Below are positions 56,601 to 62,911 of a stretch of DNA of 64,000 nucleotides, piece after piece. The translations under genes were made by a program, and so were the position numbers. Source of the DNA: Argyresthia goedartella (lineage: Eukaryota > Arthropoda > Insecta > Lepidoptera > Argyresthiidae); NCBI GenBank assembly GCA_949825045.1, contig OX463829.1, positions 20,492,715-20,556,714 of the forward strand, read 5' to 3'. Numbering within the stretch: the first letter of the stretch is position 1; each line of letters opens with the position of its first letter. A model generated the notes under the pieces. That model saw only the letters and a list, made by a program, of their open reading frames with translations, was not told the DNA's origin and did no database searches.

Positions 56601-59600
56601 CGAGCCACTGGTTCATAGCTTGTGCAAGATTAGTTATATTTCCGTACTCGCCTTTATAGCCCACCCCACTCGAGGCTCTTAGAAAAGTTTTTTAGCCCAC
56701 ACATTAAAGCGCACAAAATATGCCATTAAATATCTTGACCGATATTCAGGGCCTAATTAAAAACATGAGAAGACATCCTTGATTTTCAGTGCTAAACTAG
56801 TGACGTATATCCGGTCCGTCCGTTCCCGCCCGGATGTTCGGTTAAGCCGCGTGGTACCTTGTTTGCGCGCGCGCCCCACCACACCACCGAGGCAGTTCGG
56901 ATTGTTGAATTCGAATTTAGCTTCATTGGCGTCTTGATTTTCGCACGGCACAGTCGCTGCTCAGCTCCTGAGTACGGCCCGCCAAAAATCTATACATCGT
57001 GACGTGAGAACTTCTTTTGCATATTATAACCAACTGTTCGTTAAAGAATTTCTTAGAATTTTCTGATTTATTGCAGGCAAATAAAAGATTCCCAACGGTG
57101 TGACCGTTCATTTGTGTAAAATGGAGCAAGAAACCCCGGAGGTTCCGTCCAGTGTGGAGCACGTGGCGGCGCGTAAGGATAAAGGCAAGAAAAGGCGGAA
57201 ACCGGTGAGCTCTTCGGACTCCGATAATTCTAGTTCGTCCTCGTCGAGTTTCTCGGAAAGCGACGATCGCAGGAAGCGGTACCGACGGCGCAAACGCATC
57301 AAGGAACGTAAGTTCGATCTTCTTTTTAACGAGATTAAAGATCTTAAAAGCCAACTTGCTGCTACACAGGAATTTCACGAATATGATTGTGAACCACGGC
57401 ATGACTTGATTGACCCTAATGTTAGTGGAGACCTCTACGAAGGTCATGTTGAGGAGTCCGAGCCCGCCAACATTGACTCGGCTTTCGAGGTCGATCTTAA
57501 CATTTTTACTGGTACAAAAACCAAGGAGCCCGCTGTACCGCAGGCGTCTCCCGAACTAACACAACAATTAAAAGATTTGCAGCGATTCAATAGCCAGGAC
57601 TGGATTAACGTCCGATATGCCGACGTCCAAAAACACTATTTATTTGCGCCGGGTTTCACTAATCTTGAAGCTAATGACGAGATAAAGAGGTACGATACAT
57701 CTAAAACTACCTTAAATATGGAAAAGGCTTTTGCCGGCATTTCCTATGCATTGCTCAAACAGCGCGACGCGCTTTTGAGTGAATTACAAGCCTTTCTAGC
57801 CTGGGCGCATCAGGTCGAAAAGCTACGATTCGACGATATCCATACAAAGCTCAAAGAAATGTTGGCCAATGGTGAGTATAGCAAGATTTCAAACGACGCT
57901 CTCCAGCTCGTCTGTGGACACCGGGCTGAACTTATTCAATACCGCAGAGAAGGCATACTCTCATCAGTAAAAGACCAGTACCACAAAAATACATTACGCA
58001 AAATTGCGCCGTCAGGTTCTCATCTATTTGAAGCCGACAAATTTAATGCTTTATTGGAAAAAGCGGGTGGAGTTAAAAATGTGTTTTGGGTGGAAGGAAT
58101 GTCTCGCTACAATACTGCGCCACAGTACGAGCCTTCAACTTCTACCCGCAGTCAGACGCAGAAACAGGCCGCAACTTATAACAATCGCGCGCAATATCAT
58201 AATCAAAGCCAGTATCATACTTCGGCCCGAGGCAGGATAAATAATAATTCGTTTCGCGGGCGAGGCGCGCGGGGTTCACGCGGCCGTGGTCTCCCCGACA
58301 GGTCAGGAAGGGATTATCAACCCAGACGTTCTCCCTCATCCCACCGGGATAGGAGACACCAAACCCATAAACGAAAATATTGACTATGCCATGCACATGC
58401 ATGCAAAATTTCACGCCGGACAACTCCGCATGTACTACGATCGTTGGAAACAGTTGGGAGCTCCCACATACATTCTAAAAATTATACAAGGATGCCGCAT
58501 TCCTTTTGTGTTGAAACCACCATTGCACATTCCAAACAGTCGCAGTATGAAAACACCAGAATCAGAACAAATGTCGAAAATAATGAAAAACATGATCTCG
58601 CAGGGTGTGCTAGAAAAGGTGCGCCCATCGCCCATCGCATTGGTTGGCCAAAGTGGACATTCACCAGGCATACTTCCATGTCCCTGTATTCGAAGGCCAC
58701 AGAAGGTTTCTCCGCCTTCTGTACGGCGACAAAAACCCACAAATACTGGAAATGACGTGCCTACCCTTCGGCCTTTGTTCAGCACCGAGAATATTCGCCT
58801 CAATTACCAACTGGATAGCACAATACCTCCGCGATCACGGTATCCGGATCATCGTGTATCTCGACGATTTTATGCTGGCTCATCAAAACAAAGCCACTCT
58901 CATAAATCAAGTGTCGTTGACACTGAACACGCTCGCCCACCTAGGCTGGCAAGTGAACACAGACAAATCTGTTTGCAACCCACAGAAGGCAGTGGAATAC
59001 CTGGGCATTGTGTGGAACACATGGCAGAACGCGAAATACATTCCTCAGAGGTTAGTAGCAAAAATACATTGCACGGTATCCAAAATCTTGACAACACGGA
59101 CAACGTCCGTCAAAGAGTTACAAGGTCTCATTGGCCTGCTGAACTTTGCCAGTTTTGCTGTACCGAGGGGTCGTCTAAATTACCGGTATTTACAGTTACA
59201 AGCCAACAAGGCCTTGAAACTAAAGATGACAAAAACCTTTCCTCTAGTTGCGAAAGCCCTAGTCGAGTTAGAATGGTGGCAGTTGAATTGTCAGAAGAGT
59301 ACTCTACTTCATGTCCCACTATCGTCTCATTACCTAACAACAGATGCCAGCGACATCGGCTGGGGGGCCAAATTAAACGAAATCTCAATAACAGGCTCAT
59401 GGCTACCCTCACAGCAGAACCTTCATTGCAACTACAAGGAGATGTTGGCCATATTAAATGTTTTACGCCATCATTATCAGCTCCTGAGCTCACAGTCGCT
59501 GCTAATACAGTGCGACAACAAAACTGTCGTCTCTTATCTAAGAAAAGAGGGAGGGGCGAAATCTATAGCCCTTACGGAGCTGGCAATGAAAGTGCTACAA

Positions 59601-62600
59601 GTACTGAACCAAAACAACATTCACATGTCCATCTATCACATAGCAGGGAACTACAACTGCGAAGCAGACCATTTATCACGTCTCAAAGACCCACCAGAAT
59701 GGCATCTCCTGTCAAACATAACAAATGTCGTGTTTGCCAAGTGGGGAACCCCCGTAATCGATCTTTTTGCTTCCAGGAGAGCTCACGTGGTTCCAACGTA
59801 CTGTACACTGGACAGAACCGACAACCAGGCGAGAATGTACGATGCTCTAGGCAGCAAGTGGGATTTCAAGTTGGCATGGCTGTTCCCGCCGCCTTATCTC
59901 ATTCCCAGAGTATTGACGCACTTAAACAATGCACTGGGTGTGTACCTGATCGTAGCCCCGAGATGGCACAAAGTTTACTGGAGACCAGACCTGAAGAGCC
60001 GCGCATTGTCACCCCCATTCACGATAAGGAACCTGTCGCAGGTCCTAGTCGATGTAACGACGGGACGTCCGCCCCCCAACATATCGGAGATGACGCTGGA
60101 GATATGGAGATGTGGGGTTGGCAAGAACACCTAAGTGACTGGAGCGAGGAACAAAAAGCTCTGCTCCGTTCGAGCTGGCGTGAATCCACTCTTAGAACGT
60201 ATAAACCAGCTTGGACCCGTTGGCGAAACTGGACCATAACTCACAAGGTACATACACATAAACCTACAGGCTCAGACCTGGCCCGATTCCTCACTGATCT
60301 ACATCAAAAGGAAGGCCTTTCATACAGCACTATCCTTGTTCATAAATCTGTAGTGTCTACTCTTTGTGATCCTAGTGAAAGTAATAAGCTAAGCTCACAT
60401 ACACTTGTAAAACAAGTCCTAAAGTCCATTGGGTTAGCTAAGCCTAAACCTATCAAAGCCCCCATCTGGGATATAGACTCCCTTGTAAACCATCTTTCTA
60501 AAAGAACCTGCAATTCATCAAGTTTATTTGCCACCTCTCAAAGAGCGGCTGCTTTACTCCTACTATGCTCGGGTAGACGTATACACGATTTAACTTTACT
60601 TACCGTTACTCAGGAACACTGTATTATTTCAGATGACAGCATAATCTTATGGCCATCTTTTGGCTCCAAAACTGACTCCATTACCCATCAACAATCGGGA
60701 TGGAAGCTAAATAAGAATAAGGACAAGTCACTGGATCCTATCTACTGGATACGCCGCCTCATTGAGTTGGGGAAACCTAGGCGAATTGCTGCTAAGTGCG
60801 ATAATCTGTTTGTGAGTACTACAGGCGACCCCAAAGCTGCTACAATCATAGGGGGCTGGCTGAAGAAACTACTTCAAGATGCAAACATCAATGCTACGCC
60901 TGGCAGTTTCAGATCAGCTGTTGCATCCAAAAACTGGATCGAACACTTTCCCATTGATGACATACTATCCCGAGGCAACTGGAAGTCTGCTAAGACCTTC
61001 CAAATTTTGTATCAAAGAGAAGTAAAATCTGGAGATAGAAGAGAGTCATTGATTACGAACCTATTCTCCCCTATCGAGTAATTAAGACAATTATGTATTG
61101 TTCAATACTTTATTCCAAAGTTTGATTTATATTTGCTGATTTTAGTAATACCTACCTAATTTATTTACTGGTTTGGTACCATTTCTACGCAGGTTCTATC
61201 AAGATGAATAATAATACCTGTTTATAAGTTACAAGTTAATTTTATTTCTTCAAACCACACTAATCACCTCATCTTAACAGAAAGCAATACAGAACAGATA
61301 CAATAATGTCATAAGTCATAGTACCTAACCTACATATAGTACATGTAAACTTTAGGTTCGTTCTTCCTAAGGGAAAATCGATCAGTCCGAATAAATTATA
61401 GATAGATACTTACTTGTTTATCAAAATACCTGAATCATTTATAATTTCTGTATGTCACAACATAAACATACCTACTTTTATTTAAATATGTATGTTTACG
61501 AATCACATTAGCGTCCACCAACACCAGGCGATATCAAACACGTCTCTCATGTTTTTAATTAGGCCCTGAATATCGGTCAAGATATTTAATAGAGACGTTT
61601 TACCTGAAAATAAAACGTTTATTAAATACTTACCATATTCAGGGCCTAATATTTTTTAAATCTGCCTGGTGGACATGAGAGATACAATGAAGCTAAATTC
61701 GAATTCAACAATCCGAACTGCCTCGGTGGTGTGGTGGGGCGCGCGCGCAAACAAGGTACCACGCGGCTTAACCGAACATCCGGGCGGGAACGGACGGACC
61801 GGATATACGTCACTAGTTTAGCACTGAAAATCAAGGATGTCTTCTCATGTTTTTAATTAGGCCCTGAATATGGTAAGTATTTAATAAACGTTTTATTTTC
61901 AGGTAAAACGTCTCTATTTTGATAATTTTTATGTACCCAGTGACACTCGTGCCTTCATGGCAAAACAAATTACTGATGACTAGAAACAACGTGCAATGAT
62001 AGAACTTTTATGCAGTTTACAGATCCTTTCCCTGGGCGGAAACCAGTTGACGGAGGTGCCAGACTCAGTGGGTCACCTCACAGCACTGCAAGCCCTGGTG
62101 CTGAGTGACAACAAGATAGAGCAGCTCCCAGCAAACATCGCAAATTTGAAACAACTGCGGTCGTTGCTCCTACACAAGAATAGACTGAAGACGCTTCCGA
62201 CACAAATTATCAAGTTGAAATGCTTGACAGAGGTGAGTTATCGGAATTGAGCGATTGGCGGAGTGGCGTGAAAATATGTGACGAGTTGTCGATAAACTGG
62301 GCTTTACTTTTGCAATTTGGTTTTATTCTAAGATATAATGGAGGCAACCTAACTACACTGCTAACGTCGCTATTTCCTTTCCCAAGGTATATCGAAGTTT
62401 GCTTGCTTTTAAGCTACATAGGATCTGATGAGGGGGCTGACGCTTTTTCATTCCATCCATGTAGCGAGGGCAAAGAATACTTGTATTAAGTACAATATAT
62501 TTACTTGTTCATATCAGTAAATATAAATATCTATAGTTATAAATAACTCTGTCGTTTGATTAAATTTTCGTCGAAAAAGCACGGACATCAAGCAATATGA

Positions 62601-62911
62601 CAGTTGAACATACCACCATGGATTGGTATGGAACCGACGATATCGGTGTAACGCATTCGGCGTACGTTCCTATTCGTTCCTCTGCCGCCCTCGCCCACTT
62701 TTATTATCATCCCTTCCCCAGCTAAGTCTCCGCGACAACCCTCTGGTAGTGCGGTTCGTTCGAGACATGTCGCTGCAGCCACCTTCCTTGCTGGAGCTAG
62801 CAGGACGCACAATCAAGCTGAACGAGATACCAATCGTTCCTGGAGACCTGCCGGCTACGCTCATTAAGTACCTCACTGCAGCACAGTGCTGCGTCAACCC
62901 TAAGTGCAAAG
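38122..62911 (+). CDS. Lrrc58: Leucine-rich repeat-containing protein 58 (LRRC58), 3' end beyond window
   Basis: Exons 38122-38612, 62016-62232 and 62722-62911 join in phase (163 codons + 2 nt; 1 nt + 72 codons; 63 codons + 1 nt) into 299 residues. The product has about eight leucine-rich repeats of the LxLxxNxLxxLP type, then the LRRC58-specific block LSLRDNPLVVRFVRDMS, PPSLLELAGRTIK, and the cysteine-containing CCVNPKCKG. Residue order and the C-terminal block match vertebrate LRRC58 closely, so the orthology is strong. The missing part should hold the remaining cysteine-rich C-terminus. The cell biology is poorly known. I have a weak recollection of mammalian work placing LRRC58 as a cullin-RING substrate adaptor in cysteine metabolism; nothing here tests that. 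Confidence 0.93.
38735..39485 (+). repeat. Decayed and interrupted family X copy
   Basis: 5' part GGTGAAGTGCGTGTAGGACG and CGAAGGGTTATACCATTG near 38,740-38,830; 3' part GTTACAGCGGCAACAGAAAT and GACGGACGGACGGACAGCAG near 39,340-39,475. AT-rich sequence separates them. It lies at the start of LRRC58 intron 1. Confidence 0.5.
39580..39830 (+). repeat. Repeat family Z, copy 1
   Basis: TTTAATCGCACAGCAAATAC ... TGTTCTTACATGTTCAACCT AATACGAAGGATAAAGGGGG CTTCGC ... CTACCGCAGTATTTTGCCCT GATATTTGCTGT. It is shared with 47,670-47,915 and forms both arms of the hairpin at 44,418-44,632. Confidence 0.7.
39848..40712. mobile_element. ~865-bp element with long imperfect inverted arms
   Basis: The left arm (AATTAGTTTTCG ... 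AAGCATTCGGGACCGTGG ... TTGATCTTGACCTTGAAC) reappears inverted on the right (AGGTCAAGGTCAAGATCAAT ... CCACGGTCCCGAATGCTTGA ... AATTATTTT). Arms are about 200-300 bp. The centre has a GC-rich block with no coding resemblance. Confidence 0.7.
40845..40985. repeat. Small repeat with GTTGGCCTCTGAATGC
   Basis: Shares TAACGCCAATTTTGTTGGCC TCTGAATGC and a trailing GAAGCCAATAAACCTGGCGC GGGCTGG with 34,705-34,815, where the trailer reads GGAGGCCAAGAAACATGGCA AGGGCTG. A two-copy family in the window. The ends are partly inverted. Confidence 0.6.
42005..42115. repeat. 35-bp tandem repeat, three copies
   Basis: Unit TCGTAGTAAGAGGGGCTAGC CGTTCCAGAAATATG repeats with period 35, followed by a degenerate partial copy (AGGCTAGCAATTCCAG). 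Confidence 0.9.
42345..42740. repeat. 132-bp tandem repeat, two good copies plus one degenerate
   Basis: Copies at 42477-42608 and 42609-42740 share CTGGCGA.GATCTCATC, GATGATGGAGCTCGAAGGT, GAGAGGG.TCTCTGG and CTTACTAG.AAAACCA. A diverged copy precedes them from about 42345. The content resembles a decayed element rather than a gene. Confidence 0.8.
42923..43142 (+). mobile_element. tRNA-derived SINE, family B, copy 3, B box deleted
   Basis: The head (GACCCGAATGGCCGAGTCGG) and body match copy 2, but the stretch after CCAAGGG that should hold GGTTCGAGTCC is missing. The pol III promoter is therefore broken. Confidence 0.8.
43974..44136. repeat. Cluster of 22-bp perfect palindromes
   Basis: AGTATACTCCGCGGAGTATACT occurs at 43974-43995 and again at 44001-44022, with further half-sites (GGAGTATACTCTGTTAGTAT, CCGCGGAGTATA) up to 44136. 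An 18-bp palindrome GCTAAACTTAAGTTTAGC follows at 44164-44181. Function unknown; dyad sites could bind a dimeric protein or be a slipped-strand expansion. Confidence 0.85.
44418..44632. repeat. Large inverted repeat made of two family Z arms
   Basis: The left arm AACACTGCGGTAGCTTAGGT GAAGGG ... GTAAGAACAACAAAAAC and the right arm GTTTTTGTGGTTCTTACACG TTCAACC ... GCTACCGCAGTGTT pair over about 95 bp with a spacer of roughly 25 bp. It could form a cruciform in DNA or a hairpin in the LRRC58 pre-mRNA. Confidence 0.8.
47055..47457 (+). repeat. Interspersed repeat family X, long copy 1
   Basis: Starts GGTCAAGTGCGAGTCTAAAT and GCACGAAGGGTTCCGTACCA, contains GTTGTTATAGCGGCAACAGA, and ends GACGGACGGACAGCGAAGTC ... 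GGTACGGAACCCTA. It is almost base-for-base the same as 55633-56021. This is a very common lepidopteran repeat of non-coding type; shorter copies occur elsewhere in the window. Confidence 0.85.
47660..47915 (+). repeat. Repeat family Z, copy 2
   Basis: GTATTTAATCGCACATCGAA ... GTTCTTACATGCTCAACCTA ACACGAAGGATAAA ... TTGCCCTGATATTTGCTGTG. Same orientation and layout as copy 1. It lies inside the 45.8-49.3 kb composite region. Confidence 0.7.
48664..49083 (-). pseudogene. Decayed charged coding exon of an unknown element
   Basis: On the minus strand, TTTTATTTTAG precedes 420 nt in one frame ending CAG before GTGAAT, phase 0 at both borders. The translation is extremely rich in Lys/Arg/Glu (KLRKKFVRKNECERRHR, EATNEKDRERKKDQ, RERKLRSRLKQKRAK), then acidic/Pro/Ser (TPEETTDDEAVLPD, EARSPSSCFSDS). 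One in-frame stop (TAG at 48873-48871) interrupts it. Such basic coiled regions occur in many insect mobile-element proteins. I cannot name the family. Confidence 0.55.
49975..50190 (+). mobile_element. tRNA-derived SINE, family A, copy 3
   Basis: GACTGCTGCGGTTATGACTC, then a B box GGGTTCGATCGCC and the family tail CCAGGTCTTGCATGTTTACA, ACACAGGGTATCCTCGTGTG. The extreme 5' head is missing or diverged. Located in LRRC58 intron 1. Confidence 0.72.
51130..51320. other. GC-rich island in LRRC58 intron 1
   Basis: Runs such as GGGGGGAGCGCGGGGCGGGC and CGGCGGCGGCGGGG in AT-rich surroundings. Open frames exist on the minus strand only because of composition. The preceding 50,940-51,110 segment (GAGCGAGCGAAGCGAGCGCG) looks like part of a mobile element. 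Confidence 0.5.
51340..52375. repeat. Local tandem duplication, copy 1
   Basis: Contains GTGAAGGGCGCTGACTCCAA TC, AATTAATAATACGCTAATAA, CTCCATGTTCGTTC, TGTGACATCAATTTAATGC, TACACCTCTACTCGTC, ACTGCTAAATAACGTTGACTT and AAATAAATTGGTTTGATG. All are repeated in the same order at 53,285-54,410. No coding frame. Copy 1 has an extra stretch near 52,030-52,260. Confidence 0.85.
52560..53270. mobile_element. Family Y element with ~65-bp inverted ends
   Basis: Left end TATCTACACACCTATCATAA ACCCTCTTTAATGCGTCC ... CGCACGTTACG is the imperfect reverse complement of the right end ...CGTAACGTGTGGTTTTTGGA ... GAGGGTTTATGATACACGTG. A second family Y terminus (ACACATATCATAAGCTCTCT) is nested at about 52,958. 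It separates the two halves of a local duplication. No ORF recognised. Confidence 0.7.
53285..54410. repeat. Local tandem duplication, copy 2
   Basis: Same order and orientation as copy 1, with moderate divergence and indels. Copy 2 has an extra stretch around 53,400-53,740 and 53,840-53,905. A family Y element lies between the two copies. Confidence 0.85.
55633..56021 (+). repeat. Interspersed repeat family X, long copy 2
   Basis: Near-identical to 47055-47457, differing by a few substitutions and a ~9-bp gap after TGTATGTGGTATTG. An inverted 5' fragment (GGAACCGTTCGTGTGCGGGT ... CGCACTTGACCGGTTTTA) lies at 56430-56485. A separate lepidopteran repeat (ACCGACTTCAAGTCC ... CATAATTGACGGAGTAATTA) follows at 56022-56220; a related copy is at 25,675-25,830. 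Confidence 0.85.
56742..56928 (+). repeat. DIRS left inverted terminal repeat (187 bp)
   Basis: Reads ATATTCAGGGCCTAATTAAA onward to ...TTTAGCTTCATTG. By direct comparison it is identical to the reverse complement of 61685-61871. It contains a GCGCGCGCGC run. The element extends 17 bp further left to the ATT terminus. Confidence 0.93.
57121..58383 (+). CDS. DIRS ORF1, gag-like protein
   Basis: 420 codons from ATG 57121 (GAAA-less context; a GTG further upstream is not a credible start) to TGA 58381-58383, uninterrupted. The N-terminus has a serine/aspartate run (about residues 24-45) followed by a very basic stretch (RRKRYRRRKRIKERK). The middle is mixed alpha-helical, and the C-terminus is Arg/Gly-rich (RGRGARGSRGRG) and Ser/Arg-rich, suggesting RNA binding. 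No CCHC zinc knuckle is visible, which is usual for DIRS gag-like proteins. Its position between the left ITR and the RT supports a nucleocapsid role; that is inferred from location, not from sequence identity. Confidence 0.8.
   Translation: MEQETPEVPSSVEHVAARKDKGKKRRKPVSSSDSDNSSSSSSSFSESDDRRKRYRRRKRIKERKFDLLFNEIKDLKSQLAATQEFHEYDCEPRHDLIDPNVSGDLYEGHVEESEPANIDSAFEVDLNIFTGTKTKEPAVPQASPELTQQLKDLQRFNSQDWINVRYADVQKHYLFAPGFTNLEANDEIKRYDTSKTTLNMEKAFAGISYALLKQRDALLSELQAFLAWAHQVEKLRFDDIHTKLKEMLANGEYSKISNDALQLVCGHRAELIQYRREGILSSVKDQYHKNTLRKIAPSGSHLFEADKFNALLEKAGGVKNVFWVEGMSRYNTAPQYEPSTSTRSQTQKQAATYNNRAQYHNQSQYHTSARGRINNNSFRGRGARGSRGRGLPDRSGRDYQPRRSPSSHRDRRHQTHKRKY
58391..58635 (+). pseudogene. DIRS reverse transcriptase N-terminal fragment
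   Basis: Encodes the segment that precedes the RT fingers in DIRS proteins: RWKQLGAPTYILKIIQGCRIPF, KPPL and then NMISQGVLEKV. It runs in a different frame from the RT palm downstream. The expected block with the LVPKKDG/RP.F.LKALN-type finger motifs is missing between about 58625 and 58645, so an out-of-frame deletion of roughly 100 nt or more has cut the RT in two. Confidence 0.7.
58644..60134 (+). pseudogene. DIRS RT palm, RNase H and methyltransferase-like domains (ORF truncated at 5' side)
   Basis: The open frame begins AKVDIHQAYFHVPV (RT motif A with its catalytic Asp). It continues through LPFGLCSAPRIF and the YLDD motif at 58857-58868, then RNase H (TTDASDIGWG, NYKEMLAI with Glu, IQCDNKTVV, EADHLSR) and a C-terminal block with DLFASRR and FPPPYLIPRVL, the region described in DIRS elements as a DNA-methyltransferase-like domain. 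About 496 codons are open. The upstream fingers are deleted and out of frame, and no ATG opens this frame, so functional RT from this copy is unlikely. The catalytic residues downstream are intact. Confidence 0.85.
60090..61081 (+). CDS. DIRS tyrosine recombinase (3' part of a long open frame from 58286)
   Basis: The C-terminal portion of a 931-codon open frame (58286-61081). The recombinase-like part starts near WGWQEHLSDWSEEQ, with an N-terminal core-binding-like region (LRTYKPAWTRWRNW), then LLLLCSGRRIHDL carrying the first catalytic Arg. Next comes GSFRSAVASKNW carrying the second Arg (the usual His of HxxR is not obvious), then RGNWKSAKTFQILYQRE with the nucleophile Tyr at 61010-61012. 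DIRS elements use this enzyme to integrate a circular DNA copy without target duplication. The native start is uncertain because the frame runs open through the RT region. Confidence 0.85.
61545..61650. repeat. DIRS internal complementary region (ICR)
   Basis: 61545-61590 is the reverse complement of the extreme left end, including the 17 bp outside the ITR. 61588-61650 is the reverse complement of the extreme right end. The two parts overlap on AAT (61588-61590). In the accepted DIRS model the ICR templates completion of the ends and circle formation; here it also defines the element termini to the base. Confidence 0.9.
61685..61871 (-). repeat. DIRS right inverted terminal repeat (187 bp)
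   Basis: Exact reverse complement of the left ITR by eye. It is followed by a right-end extension to 61918 that differs from the left extension, as is typical for DIRS, whose ends are unequal. Confidence 0.93.
62016..62232 (+). CDS. Lrrc58: LRRC58 coding exon 2
   Basis: Begins after TTTTATGCAG with T TTA CAG ATC and encodes LSLGGNQLTEVPDSV, LVLSDNKIEQLPANI and LLLHKNRLKTLPTQI. Ends ACAGAG before GTGAGT in phase 0. The acceptor lies 97 bp after the right end of a DIRS retrotransposon. Confidence 0.95.
62233..62721 (+). other. LRRC58 intron 2
   Basis: 489 bp from GTGAGT to CCCCAG. No repeat or second gene seen. Confidence 0.85.
62722..62911 (+). CDS. Lrrc58: LRRC58 coding exon 3
   Basis: Begins after TTCCCCAG with CTAAGTCTCCGCGAC (LSLRDNPLVVRFVRDM) and ends AACCCTAAGTGCAAAG before GTGAGA, one base into a glycine codon. 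It holds the conserved post-LRR block of the family and the first cysteines of the C-terminal region. The next exon lies outside the window. Confidence 0.95.

Larger units (their letters stand above)
56725..61918 (+). mobile_element. DIRS-like tyrosine-recombinase retrotransposon, nearly complete
   Basis: A 5.19-kb element in LRRC58 intron 1, same orientation as the gene. It shows every structural hallmark of DIRS elements: inverted terminal repeats (56742-56928 and 61685-61871), an internal complementary region (61545-61650) that reverse-complements both ends, and overlapping ORFs for a gag-like protein, RT/RNase H with a methyltransferase-like tail, and a tyrosine recombinase. The outer ends are defined by the internal region: ATT at 56725-56727 and ATT at 61916-61918. 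There is no target-site duplication beyond one shared ATT, as expected for recombinase-mediated insertion. The two ITRs look identical, implying recent insertion, but the RT is broken by a deletion. Confidence 0.93.
38613..62015 (+). other. LRRC58 intron 1 (23.4 kb)
   Basis: Starts GTAAAC and ends TTTTATGCAG. It is filled with repeats: families X and Z, the foldback at 39,848, tandem repeats near 42 kb, a family B SINE, the palindromes at 44 kb, the composite block at 45.8-49.3 kb, the duplication at 51.3-54.4 kb, and the DIRS element at its 3' end. 54.4-55.6 kb is AT-rich with nothing assigned, apart from a short internal duplication (AACTAAACATACCAACCAAA versus AACTTAACATACTAACCAAA). Confidence 0.85.

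Noticed and set aside
56923..57447. 174-codon minus-strand ORF
   Set aside because: Antisense to the DIRS gag-like ORF and overlapping its ITR; no resemblance to any protein.
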